From contig JAJNNQ010000096.1 of NCBI GenBank assembly GCA_027886175.1, forward strand, positions 62,001-126,000: a DNA stretch of 64,000 bases. The letters run 5' to 3'. Shown here one piece after another: positions 1-9,964 of the stretch. Within the stretch, counting starts at the first letter, position 1; each line of letters starts with the position of its first letter. The position numbers and the translations under genes were made by a program. Below the pieces are notes generated by a model, which saw only the letters and a program-made list of their open reading frames with translations, searched no databases and was not told the origin of the DNA. This stretch comes from Phylloscopus collybita (taxonomy: Eukaryota; Chordata; Aves; Passeriformes; Phylloscopidae).

Positions 1-1213
1 TATATTGCTATTTATCATTACAATTTATCTTTTATATTCCTATCTATATTACATCTCACATATTATATGCAACATGTAATATGATATATTGTCTTTATAT
101 AATTGATAATATTTTTTCGTTTTATATTTCTATTTTGGGAATTTATATTGTTCCATTTCTGTATTTTTTAAATTTGTGTTTATGTTATTTTAAATTTATT
201 TATGATATTTTAAGTGATATGAATTCATTAACCTAACACAGCAGAAGGACAATTAATTACAATTAAAATGGCGTGGCTTTCCAAGGGGTAAAGATTTCAT
301 TTTCATTAAAATAATATTGGCATATTTTCTCTTTTTGTGTTTTTTCGGGAGGTGGGCTGTTTTTCGGGGGATTTGCTTTGGGGTGTTTTTGTTTGCTTTG
401 GTTTGGATTTCTCTGTTAGTAAACAATGAGGTTTGGAGAGTTACAACATAAAATGCCGCCCTGGTTTTATGGCTGTCTCTGAAATCCACCTCGACACCAA
501 GCTACTGCTGGTGATGCTGGACGTGGGTAGGATGAGCCCTGCTGTTGGGGGTTCCAAAGAAAAACACGGCACCGCCCGCGTTCAGGTTTTTTAATGGAGC
601 AGAAAAGGCAGAGGTTTTGCTGCCTGCACTCTCAACCCTACCCAGACGTCCCGTGGCCATGGGTGTCGTTCTTCAGCTCCTTTCCTGCCAACAGCCAAAC
701 TTCCAGACACTCAGGGCAAGAAAGAGTAATGGGGAAAAAAAAATAAAGGAAGAAAGGAAACTTGAAAAAATAAAATAAAATAGAAATAAAAATTTAAAAA
801 TAAAATAAATTTGAAAGTAATAAAAATATAGTAAAAAATATAAAAATACAAAACTAAAAGAAAGCAAGTAAAAATAATGTATAAAATTAAAAATTTATAG
901 ATATTAAAAATAAAATTAAAGAAGAAAAGGAATTAAAAAAATAAAAAGCTAAAATAAAAATAAAATTAGAGGGAATAAAACATAAAAACATTTTAAAAAT
1001 ACAGAATAAGAAAGAAAATAACATGAAGAAATAAAACACAATAAAATCAAAATATAGCATTAAAAAAAACCAAAATCAAAAAAGCAATAAATAAAAAGTA
1101 AAATAAACTATATATAGAATAAAAGACAAAATTAATTCAGCTCTCCCCTCATGCCATTGCCTAACACAGCTCCTGGATTCTGCAGGGGTAGGGAAAACAA
1201 ACCCTGTGCTTCC
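1..1213. repeat. Direct duplication, copy 1 (about 1.2 kb)
   Basis: This segment is repeated in the same orientation at about 7733-8974. Both copies run through an AT-rich head, a G/T-rich stretch, a block near 540-720 containing ATGGGTGTCGTTCTTCAGC, a long A/T low-complexity tract (about 740-1130) and a tail with TAACACAGCTCC. Single-base differences are scattered at a level of a few percent by eye, with small indels in the A/T tract. The left boundary lies outside the window. Short open frames in the two copies (545-778 and 8263-8496) are near-identical only because the DNA is duplicated. I do not recognise a repeat family. Confidence 0.85.
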
Positions 1214-2233
1214 CAGCAAGTAAAGCTTTCTAGGCAATCCCCAGTTTTGCTTGGAAACAAATTCTGTTTGAGTGGAAAGCTCACTTTGGATGAACATCCA
1301 AATGTGCCAAGCCAGGAAAGAACCACCCCATTGTGTCCAAGGAACAGCAATTAGGCCGTTTAGGATTTAAGTTTTAATGGGATTTTAATGGGACAGGTAA
1401 AAATGCAGTACATTTAACTTTACAGAGAGATGAATTATGGCAAAAAAAAAAAAAATCCACTTAGCAAGTTGGCTGGTGCTGAACAATTGGGGTTTACCAA
1501 TAGGAATTTGGTAAATGTCCTTGGAAATGTGCCCTACGATGCAGCAAAACTCCAACTAGGACGGAAAACTGGCATTTGCAAACATCCCCCCAAACCGCCC
1601 CATATATTTTTTGTATATAAAAAAAAACTTAACAAAACCAATACTCCTAAAAATCCTTTCACTAAACACATAAAAGATCCTAAAGAAATAACTAGTAATA
1701 TAAAGCCATGCAATTAATACTTTAAAATATTATGGATCTACTTACTTGGCTACTTACTTGAAAAAAAAACCCCAAATCTTTATATCTCCTTTTAAAACTC
1801 TTAAAAACCCCTGTTCTTTTACTATTTGAGAATTTTACTCCTACGATGAACCTGAGAGAACTGGATTTCCTTCAGCACTGGATGGTGCTTCTCTTGTAAT
1901 TATGATCTGATCAGTATAACCAAGGGAAACATTAAAGAAAAAAGAGGTTAATGCACATTGTCTGTTTGGTAGGGTACAATAAATTAGCTAACATACCAGC
2001 CAACTTACGAGTGTCACCTTAGAAAAAAACCTTGAGAATAGAACTTTAGCTTTTTACGTTTGTAAAACAGTCATTTGGAAGCCCATTCTCTTTTCGGCTG
2101 TGAAAAAAATAAAAGTAGGAACATAAGCAGAGAAGTTAAACAGAGAAAGCTCTTTTTCCAGAATTTTTGAATTATTTGAGTCTTTTCAGTTTATTATTGC
2201 TCAGTTCTGTTTTGAAATTCAACTTGGTCTCAC
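1214..2233. other. No gene recognised; contains a short dispersed repeat
   Basis: After the duplication ends this stretch is AT-rich and I see no convincing exon. About 1622-1735 is similar to about 6703-6823: both contain CCTTTCACTAAACACATAAA and end in a motif like ATTTTAAAATATTA. The two copies lie in the same orientation about 5.1 kb apart. Confidence 0.6.
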
Positions 2234-3335
2234 CTGATTCAGGCCTTCTCTGCGCTTGCTGATGCTGGGTCAGATTTGCAGCTTGGGTTGTCAGTGATAC
2301 CTGGAAAAAGCATCCCTCTTGTTGTGGTTAAAGAACTGTTCTTTCCATTTTTTTGCAATTGTGGTATCATACCTCTTTAACACTAGTTCTTCTTTACTTC
2401 ATAAACAGCAGTTTCACAACTTAAACACTGTCACTTTGAACTTGGACTCAAAGTCAAAGAAACACATCTTACTCATGACTGGGTATAAATTTTGCCAAAA
2501 AAATCTACATTGCCTTTTCTCCTCCTTTTATTACACCTTTTTAAACATTCATTTCCTTATTATCAAACACTTTGCCTCATTCTAGACAAGCATTAGCAAT
2601 TCACTTTTGAACACTTCTGTGTAGATGCCCCCAACGTAGACGAAGATATGCAATTACATTTCTCACCTGTCAGATGAGATCTAGGGCCAGCAGAAAATAT
2701 TTTTATGACTGCCTAGCTCATTTTTTTTGCCTTTTTACAAGCCTTACCCAGTTCAGCAGATTTATTTTGGAGCTCCAAGGTAAGCAGCTTGGACTCGTCT
2801 TCACATTTCTTTCATCTGAGAAAATGGTAATTTTAAAAGCCCAAATGTAAGTACAAAGCACTGCATTTGAAACTTCAAGGACAATAGGACAGTCTTACCA
2901 CAAGCACTTTCAAAACACTGACCTTTCAACAAGCAGGTGATGTATCTGCCTGCAACACAGAACAAATTTAACTTGTACAGCTTTGGAACAGTAGGCATAA
3001 AAGTAAACAAATACATACTTACAGAAATCTGTGTTTCTTAAAGGCAGAATTATGGAAGCTGGAGGGGGCAAAAACTGACTTTTTACAGACCAGTACCAAC
3101 CATCACAAATAAAAAAAATAACCTACATTAAATTCTCTGCATTTAGACCACTGTGTCAAAAAACCTCTAAATTTTTAAATAAACTAATTACATGAAATAA
3201 ATATTGATCTCTTGACTGCACTTCACAGACAACTTTGAGTGACTGTTTGAAAAACAAGGTTCCGAATTTGGCCCAGTGGAACAGCAACAGGAGGGGCCAG
3301 GCAGTGAATACAGGCAGGGTATTAAATAAAAACAA

Positions 3336-3401
3336 ATGAAAATGAATGAAAATGAATGAAAATGAATGAAAATGAATGAAAATGAATGAAAATGAATGAA
3401 A
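3336..3401. repeat. 10-bp microsatellite (AATGAATGAA)n
   Basis: Six perfect copies of AATGAATGAA occupy 3341-3400 with a degenerate copy just before. The array lies about 140 bases beyond one SYCP1-like exon piece on its downstream (minus-strand) side. Confidence 0.95.
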
Positions 3402-3899
3402 GAGGGTCCCAGTGTCTCAGTGTGGCCTGCTCACCATTCCAGCACTCCACATCTGTCTGCCCTGGCACTGCACGTGTAACTGAAGTTATGAAGTACAAAA
3501 CTGTTGAGCCAGGAGCACAAACACAATAAATAGAATTCTCACATTTGAAACTCATTTCCAATCTGTCGTTCTCCGCTTGCAACCGAAGCTCTTCAAACGC
3601 CACTGTCATTCTCCAAAAACAAAATTTCAGATTTGAAGTTCAGTACTGGAAACCCTGGAGGTTCTCCAGGGGCTGCTGCCAACCTCAGCCATTCAGAGGA
3701 ATCACCAAGTACGTGAAACAGAGTCCAGAAAGATGTTCTGGCATGGACACAAACAGCATCTCAACATCAACATGGAACTCAGCTCAGCACATCCACACAA
3801 CTCACACTCCTTTGATCAAGCTAGGTCACTCACTTCTACCTTGCTGTGAAGTTCCGCATACAATTGCCTCATTTCTTCTTTTTCCTCTTCATCTATCAA

Positions 3900-5020
3900 A
3901 GCAAGAATGCACAAGAAATTTTTTCCTTTGGAAAACGAATGCCAGGTGTCCAAGTCATTGTGCTTAACCAGCATAATGAATTAAAAAAGGAATTATCAGC
4001 TCCTTTCCGTGTTAAATTATTCATTACAAAGCATGGTGCCAAAAGATAAAGAACCTAGGGAAAATGTGTATTTCATTGAAACATTAAGCAAGCTCAGCTT
4101 TCCAATGTCCTTCCCAATATAATTTTTTCTGTAAAAAGTGTAATTCTGGATCAATTTCTGCAACCATATCAATTATTATGGCATTAGTGTTGTTGAATAT
4201 TACTGTATCAAACTGTTAGCATTTGATAAACTGTACTGTAGGGCTCAGCAGTGAATTTCTTCCTATCAGCAGATACCAATGACCACAGAACTGTCAATAT
4301 AAAGTTGCAACAACACTCCATGTCCATGTTTTCCTTCTTTCCTTTCATTTTTGTAATTGATACTATTTTTCCCTAAGAAATCAATTAAGAAGAGAACAAC
4401 TACCAGAAAAGAACAGTACATCGATACACAAGTGTTTCTAAATTAGGCTAAAAAGAAACAGACACTTCTGAAGTCTCCGGGACCGAGTTAGTAAAATTTT
4501 AATGACTATAACAACAACTCTAAATTGCACATAAAGTAAAATTCCCCAATCAAGGACATGTTTGAAAACCTCAAGAATTTAAAATTTCCTTGGCTTGTTC
4601 AGTTTCGTGAGAAGACTTCCAGTTCCTCATTATTCCTTGGGGTATAAAAAAAGACCTTTTTTCCCCACAAACGTGTGCCTGCTGCAAACAGGAAATGACA
4701 GCTCTGGAAATTTGTTAAAGAGTGCTGGGAATTTAGAGGAGACTCTACTGCCTAGAAACAGGCGTGGAGTGCCACTTGGTCTGGCTTCATATATTCACAG
4801 TATCTGGGTGGGACAGAGAACCTTCCCTGGCCTCACCAGGCTTCACTTTGAATTTTGTGAGCCACTGAAAATTCACTGCTGATTTTAAGGGCTACATCCA
4901 GTCCATCTCAGCTGGAGAAATTTATATTCTTTCTCTATGAACAAAACAAATTCCAACCTTCTCCCCTCTGCAAAACTTTCAAACAAACCACTAACAGAGA
5001 CTCTTTCTAAGAAAACCTGC
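3900..5020. other. Non-coding AT-rich stretch between exon-like pieces
   Basis: I see no repeat family and no exon with both splice signals here. If the SYCP1-like pieces are a gene remnant this would be intron. Confidence 0.4.
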
Positions 5021-5204
5021 ACTTACCTTTCTGACACAAGCCCCATTTTCCAGCAATACCTCCAAATCTCTTTTTTTCTTCTTTAACACACTACAACCTA
5101 AAATTAAAATTAATAAAATGTTAATTAACTTTTTTTTAATATTCTGGTTTTCTTGCTAGATATTGAAAGAAATTAGCCCCAGGTTATGCACTCCCGAGTT
5201 GTAC

Positions 5205-5870
5205 TGTTACACTGTTTTGCTGTAAAAATTAAGTTGCACTGTTACTTGCCTGTTTTAAACCGTTCATGTTGAATCTGTACCCTAAATTTCTGCTCGTTAT
5301 GTCCAAGTTCTGTACCCTTTCTCCCTAAATCCTGGGCTTTCCCCTCTCCATTGAAAGCCCGCACACCGCTGCCTAGTAGTTCCTCCCTGCTGCTTCCGGC
5401 TGCTCCCTGCCGTCTGCCGTCGAGCTGTGGGCCCCGCCCAATATGAAGATCAAGGAACTCCCATGGTGCCTGGCTGCGACCGGGAGTCCAGTTGGAGCTA
5501 GAAAAGCCCCTGGGACAGCGAGCCGACACAGAAACTGGACCTAAGAAGGACAAAACTGTGCGAGGCACATGTCTAGCTACCTGCAGGCAGCAGGTATTCT
5601 TTTGTTACTTTCTCGCCATAACCTGAAAGGAACTGGAGAGAGGTGACCCCCCTGGACCACACGAGCCAAAGGGATTCTATGGGAACCCCCGTGAGGAAGG
5701 AATCCTGACTCTGCAGCAGCACCAGCAGCAGCAGATTCGACTGCACCTCCTCCTCCGTGGTGTCTATTGGGAGCAGCGGCGGCGTGCGCAGCCCCTCGGG
5801 CCCCCTACCCAGAGCTGATTTCTAATAAAGGCCTTTTTAAAGGAGCTGGTCCCCTGGCCCATTTATAACA
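5205..5870 (+). mobile_element. Probable solo LTR of an endogenous retrovirus
   Basis: The block begins around a TGTTAC motif (candidates at 5205 or 5240) and ends near ATAACA at 5870, giving short inverted termini. Close to the right end it has an AATAAA polyadenylation signal (about 5824) followed by GGCCTTTTTAAAGGAGC, the layout of an LTR R/U5 region. Base composition differs sharply from both flanks. I could not find a clean target-site duplication, so boundaries and even the LTR assignment are inferred. No retroviral coding region adjoins it. Confidence 0.45.
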
Positions 5871-5935
5871 GATATTACATTTTTTTAATAATAAAAACTT
5901 CAAATTGACACTTTTTACTATATTTTTTTAAAAAA

Positions 5936-6385
5936 TCCCAGAACCCCCAAAACCCCCAAAACTGCCCCAAACCATCACAGAAACCCCAAAACCATCCCCA
6001 AAACCCACCCCAACAATCCCCAATACTCCCCCGCGGAACCCCTAAACCCCCGAACCATCCCCAACATGCCCCCCCAAACATGGCCGCCCCCAAACCGCCC
6101 CAAAAGCCTCGCGAGACCCAAAACCCCATTGAACCGCTCCCCCAAACTGCCCCAAAGTTCCCCAAATCCAAAAAGCCCCCCAAATCCCCCCGAACCCCCC
6201 CAACCCCTGCCCGCGGCACCCGCAGGCGGCACTTCCAGCCAGCCCCGCAGCGCCGTCACCGTCAGCCGCACGGCGGGGCCCGGCACCCCCGGCACCCCCG
6301 GCACCTGCCAAAAACCCCCGGAGACCCCAAACCGCCCCTCCCCCCCCCACCCTGGAAACCCCAAAATCCCCCCGAGCCCACCCGG
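5936..6385. repeat. C-rich simple-sequence tract, G-quadruplex-prone on the minus strand
   Basis: The plus strand is a run of C4-C7 blocks separated by A-rich or short spacers (for example CCCCCAAAACCCCCAAAAC), so the minus strand is GGGGTTTT-like. Long open frames on both strands here reflect this composition and are not taken as genes. Confidence 0.7.
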
Positions 6386-6483
6386 AAGCAGCGGCAGCCG
6401 GCGGGATTCCCCCCGAGAGCAGCGAGGTGGGGCGGAGCGGCTCCGACGGGACCCCCGCCCCCGACCCGCGACCGGAGCGGCCC

Positions 6484-6694
6484 GGAAGTGATCGGAGACA
6501 CGTGGGTCAGAGCAGCCCGGGGGGTTACCATGGAAACGAGAGACGCAGCGGCCCGGAAGTTACCATAGAGACGCAGGCTAGAGCGGCCTGGAGGTTAGCA
6601 TAAAGACGCTGGCCAGAGCGGTCCGGAAGTTACCATCGAGATGCGGGCTAGAGAAGCCCCGAAGTTGGATACGCTGTCAAGAGCGGCTTCTTTT
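6484..6694. repeat. Six-unit ~35-bp tandem array carrying ETS and X-box-like motifs
   Basis: Units are anchored by GTTACC-like cores at 6488, 6524, 6559, 6594, 6629 and 6664, a spacing of 35-36 bases. Several carry the ETS core CCGGAAGT (6482, 6553, 6623). The second unit contains GTTACCATGGAAAC (6524-6537), close to the palindromic RFX X-box; other units have decayed versions such as GTTACCATAGAGAC. The array lies in a CpG-rich block and looks like amplified promoter sequence, but no transcript start can be assigned. Confidence 0.8.
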
Positions 6695-6861
6695 TCTATG
6701 TTAAAAAAACTTAACTAAACAAAATAATTCTCTTAAAAATCCTTTCACTAAACACATAAAAGATCCTACAAAAATCGCTATTAATAAAAAGTTATGCAAT
6801 TAATATTTTAAAATATTACAATGGCCGAGCAAGCCATCTTGAGAAGGATGTCACATTACTT

Positions 6862-7430
6862 CCGCCCTCACTCGCCGCCATCTTAGTTGTGGCTGAAGCC
6901 ACTTCCGGGCGAGCCGCCATCTTCTTTGTTGCACTCCTAAGGCCCCTTGTGGCTGCAAACAGAGACACCTGACTAAATCGACTTCTTGAACCCGGCCGTG
7001 GCATAGCTGAGCCTACAGACTCTGCCCATAAACCTGAAAACACCACGGAAAATTTCATCTGGGAGGCGCTCTGGTCAGGGCTGCACACAGGCAGTCAGCT
7101 AGACGCTTTCGGGGTTTTTGTTTTTTCCCGCCCTTTTTGCCCTCACTCGCCGCCATCTTGGTTGTGGCTGAAGCCACTTCCGGTTGAGTCGCCATCTTTT
7201 TTGTGGCACCCTTATGGTCCCCCCGGCTCCAGACAGAAGTGCCTGACTAAATTGACTGCAGGAACCCCTCGGGGGCACCTCTGAGCCTCCAGCTCGTGCC
7301 CGCGCACCTGGAAACACCCCAGAAAAATCACTCTCGGCCGGCCCTGTGGTCGGGTTTTTGCGCAGGCAGCTGGCTAGATGCCACCAGGGTCCTTGCTTTT
7401 TTCCCGCCCTTTTTGCCGCCGTCTTGGAAA
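6862..7430. repeat. 275-bp tandem duplication with YY1- and ETS-type sites
   Basis: The unit starting near 6864 repeats at 7139, and a third partial start is at about 7415. Each full unit opens with CACTCGCCGCCATCTT (YY1-type GCCGCCATCTT), followed by GAAGCCACTTCCGG (ETS on the reverse strand) and a second CGCCATCTT. Copies differ by many substitutions, so the duplication is not very recent. Motif content is that of a housekeeping or germline promoter. No open frame here looks protein-coding. Confidence 0.75.
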
Positions 7431-7732
7431 GGTCAAGCAGCGCCCCCAGGCTCACAGTCCGGGGCTGCCACGCGCATCGGGGTGGGCACGGGAGAGCGCT
7501 GCAGTACCGCGCTCTGTCCACACGGTGGAAGCACTGGCCCCGAGCTCAGCCCTGGGTCGGGGACAGGCAGAGAGCGGAGGCAAAAAAGGCGCCCAAAAAT
7601 CCCCTTCCAAACATTCTCTGAATTAAATGCCACAAAAGTCTCCCAACCACAACGACAAGAACCCTGTCACCAATGAATTTCAAACTAAAAAAGCCTTTCT
7701 TACAGGCTATATTTCCAAATTTTTAATTTTTT

Positions 7733-8974
7733 TTTTTATATTGGTATTTATCATTACAATTTATATTTTATATTCCTATCTATATCTCATATAATATACG
7801 CAACATGTAATATTATATACTGTATTTATATTATTGAGGTTTTTGTTTTATATTTCTGTTTTTATTATTTATATTGTTCTATTTCTGTATTTATTTAAAA
7901 TTCGTGTTTTTGTTTTAACTGATACTTTAAATGATATGAATTCATAAACATAACACAGCAGAAGGACAATCAATTACAATTAAATTGGCGTGGTTTTTCA
8001 AGGGGTAAAGATTTCATTTTTATTAAATTAATATTGGCATATTTTCTCTTTTTGTGGTTTTTTTTGGGGGGGGGCTGTTTTTCGGGGGATTTGCTTTGGG
8101 GTGTTTAAGTTTACTTTGGTTTGGATTTCTCTGGTAGTAAACAATGAGGTTGGGAGAGTTACAACATAAAATGCCGCCCTGGTTTTACGGCTGTCTCTGA
8201 AATCCACCTCGACACCAAGTTACTGCTGGTGATGCTGGACGTGGGTAGGATGAGACCTGCTGTTGGGGGTTCCAAAGAAAAACACGGCACCACCCGCGTT
8301 CAGGTTTTTTAATGGAGCAGAAAAGGCAGAGGTTTTGCTGACTGCACTCTCAACCCGATCCCGACGTCCCGTGGCCATGGGTGTCGTTCTTCAGCTCCTT
8401 TCCTGCCAACAGCCAAACTTCCAGACACTCAGGGCAAGAAAGAGTAATGGGGAAAAAAAAATAAAGGAACAAAGAAAACATGAAAAAATAAAATAAAATA
8501 GAAATAAAAATTTAAAAATAAAATAAATTTGAAAGTAATAAAAATGTAGTAAAAAATATAAAAAGAAAAATAAGATAAATGAAATAAAAAATTAAAAATA
8601 CAAAACTAAAACAAAGCAAGTAAAAAATAATATATAACATTAAAAAATTAAAGATATTAAAAAATAAAATTAAAAAAGGAATTTAAAAAATAAAAAGCTA
8701 AAATAAAAATAAAATTAGAGGGAATAAAATATAAAAACATTTTAAAAATACAGAACAAGAAATAAAATCACATGAAAAAATAAAACACAATAAAATCAAA
8801 ATATAGCATTAAAAAAAACCCAAATCAAAAAGCAATAAATAAAAAATAAAATAAACAGTAAATAGAATAAAAGACAAAATTAAATAAATGTAGCTCTCCC
8901 CTCGTGCCACTGCCTAACACAGCTCCAGGAGTATCCTGGATTCTGCAGGAATAGGGAAAACAAACCCTGTGCTT
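7733..8974. repeat. Direct duplication, copy 2 (about 1.2 kb)
   Basis: Second copy of the segment at the start of the window, same orientation. Homology stops abruptly at about 8975, where the next bases are TGTGTTGGTTTAGGG, an LTR-like start. This copy has a small insertion in the A/T tract (around 8560-8610) and an extra GAGTATCCTG-like insertion near 8930. Confidence 0.85.
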
Positions 8975-8975
8975 C

Positions 8976-9240
8976 TGTGTTGGTTTAGGGAAAATTAGGA
9001 GAAGAACCTCTGAGAGGAAATCCCCTAAGACAAACCTCCACCACCCCTCCCCGCCCCCAGCCCTGGGTTTGGGAAGGAAATTCTTTGGAGGAGGCAAGTG
9101 GAAAAAACCAATTTATTGACAAGAACTCTTCCCCCCACAAGAGAAAAGGCTCAAGTTTTTATGTTTAGTTCTCAGAGAAAATGTGCAATTTTTTTTTTTC
9201 TATTTCAGCCTTTTGTACAAAGGAATGCTAAAACTCAAAG
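8976..9240 (+). mobile_element. LTR-like fragment
   Basis: It starts exactly where homology of the 1.2-kb duplication breaks, with TGTGTTGGTTTAGGG, an LTR terminus style I associate with passerine endogenous retroviruses. It continues with purine-rich sequence and CCAATTTATTGACAAG. The right end and a target-site duplication are not recognisable, so it is probably truncated. No retroviral coding sequence is present. Confidence 0.35.
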
Positions 9241-9271
9241 GAGAGAGTGATTTCAGTGTTGCCTTGGGGCC

Positions 9272-9277
9272 TTTATT
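9272..9277 (-). terminator. Candidate THUMPD2 polyadenylation signal (AATAAA)
   Basis: AATAAA on the minus strand about 690 bases past the THUMPD2 stop codon; it is the most plausible 3' end for that gene before the LTR-like fragment. Bases 9278-9964 are then 3' UTR. Confidence 0.5.
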
Positions 9278-9964
9278 TATCACTGATACAGTTCTAAAGG
9301 CCCTATTTTGACGGGACAGAAGAATCAAGACAAAAGGTACAGGGAAGAAAAAAATGTGTCACAACAGTGCAAGAGAGAGGGGGAGAGGCAGGGGCAGGGA
9401 GGACCCAGGACACACAAAACTGAGCTGGGGCCCAGGGGCTTGGGACTTGTGGCAACTCTGCTGTCAGTGCTGCTTCTTTCCCTTTCTGTGCCCCCTTCCT
9501 TCTCAGCAACTGAGGTAGCCTGCCTATCCTCCACCTGAGAACAATCTGAACATTAAGAACAGTTAGAACAGACAAAGCTGTAGCTTTAAAATTACTTTAA
9601 AATTAATAGCTGGAGTGGACAGACCAAAGATCACGGGCTACCACATCTGGGTTTGCAGTTCTGCAAGTAATGACTTCCTCTCCCATAGAAACTCTTCCCA
9701 ATACTGAGAAGCTTTGCCTATACAAGAATTTGAGGATTCTGCATCATTACAATATCCTATATCCTGTTTCACTGTATACAACACAGTAGAACTGTCTGAA
9801 ACACTGGTAAGCATCTTGCATCTCTCCTAAAAACCGAAGAGAGAAAACACAATGCCTTAGGACATCTAAAGAATGTGAGGCAATCTAATGGATGGCACCG
9901 GGTTTGTCTCCACCAGCAGGGTTCCACCGAGTCCTGCTGTGCTGCTCCCGAAGTGTCTCAGGAT

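Larger units (their letters stand above)
2234..5097 (-). pseudogene. SYCP1: SYCP1-like exon remnants (synaptonemal complex protein 1)
   Basis: Minus-strand exon-like pieces lie in N-to-C order. 5027-5097 encodes a coiled-coil-like peptide including DLEVLLENGACVRK. 3834-3892 gives EEEKEEMRQLYAELHSKVE. 3543-3610 gives MTVAFEELRLQAEND followed by RLEMSFK. 2748-2815 gives ESKLLTLELQNKSAEL. 2234-2300 gives VSLTTQAANLTQHQ. The third and fourth match, from memory, two well-spaced coiled-coil segments of vertebrate SYCP1, the transverse-filament protein of the meiotic synaptonemal complex; the second fits just upstream of the third; the first and fifth are weak. Against a working gene: exon phases do not chain, the third piece joins the second in frame only through a GG acceptor, a TGA directly follows the acceptor of the 2748-2815 piece, and about 170 residues between the third and fourth are not found. 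I call it a decayed or partial copy; a divergent working gene with misread boundaries is the alternative. Confidence 0.5.
6400..7620. promoter_or_regulatory. Candidate unassigned CpG-island promoter
   Basis: This block is CpG-rich and dense in ETS (CCGGAAGT / ACTTCCGG), YY1 (GCCGCCATCTT) and X-box-like motifs, embedded in otherwise AT-rich repeats. The nearest possible client is the SYCP1-like remnant about 1.3 kb away on the minus strand. THUMPD2 ends at 9.3 kb and is transcribed towards it, so it is not a promoter for that gene. Assignment is inferred from motifs only. Confidence 0.4.

Noticed and set aside
545..778. 77-codon frame also present at 8263-8496
   Set aside because: Conservation between copies is explained by the recent DNA duplication; changes are not biased to silent positions by eye and the C-terminus runs into A-rich simple sequence.
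5975..6568. Overlapping Pro-rich and Gly/Trp-rich frames on both strands
   Set aside because: They come from the C-rich simple-sequence tract and are open because of composition.
7099..7676. Short overlapping frames on both strands in the YY1/ETS repeat block
   Set aside because: They follow the 275-bp tandem units and GC content rather than any protein family.
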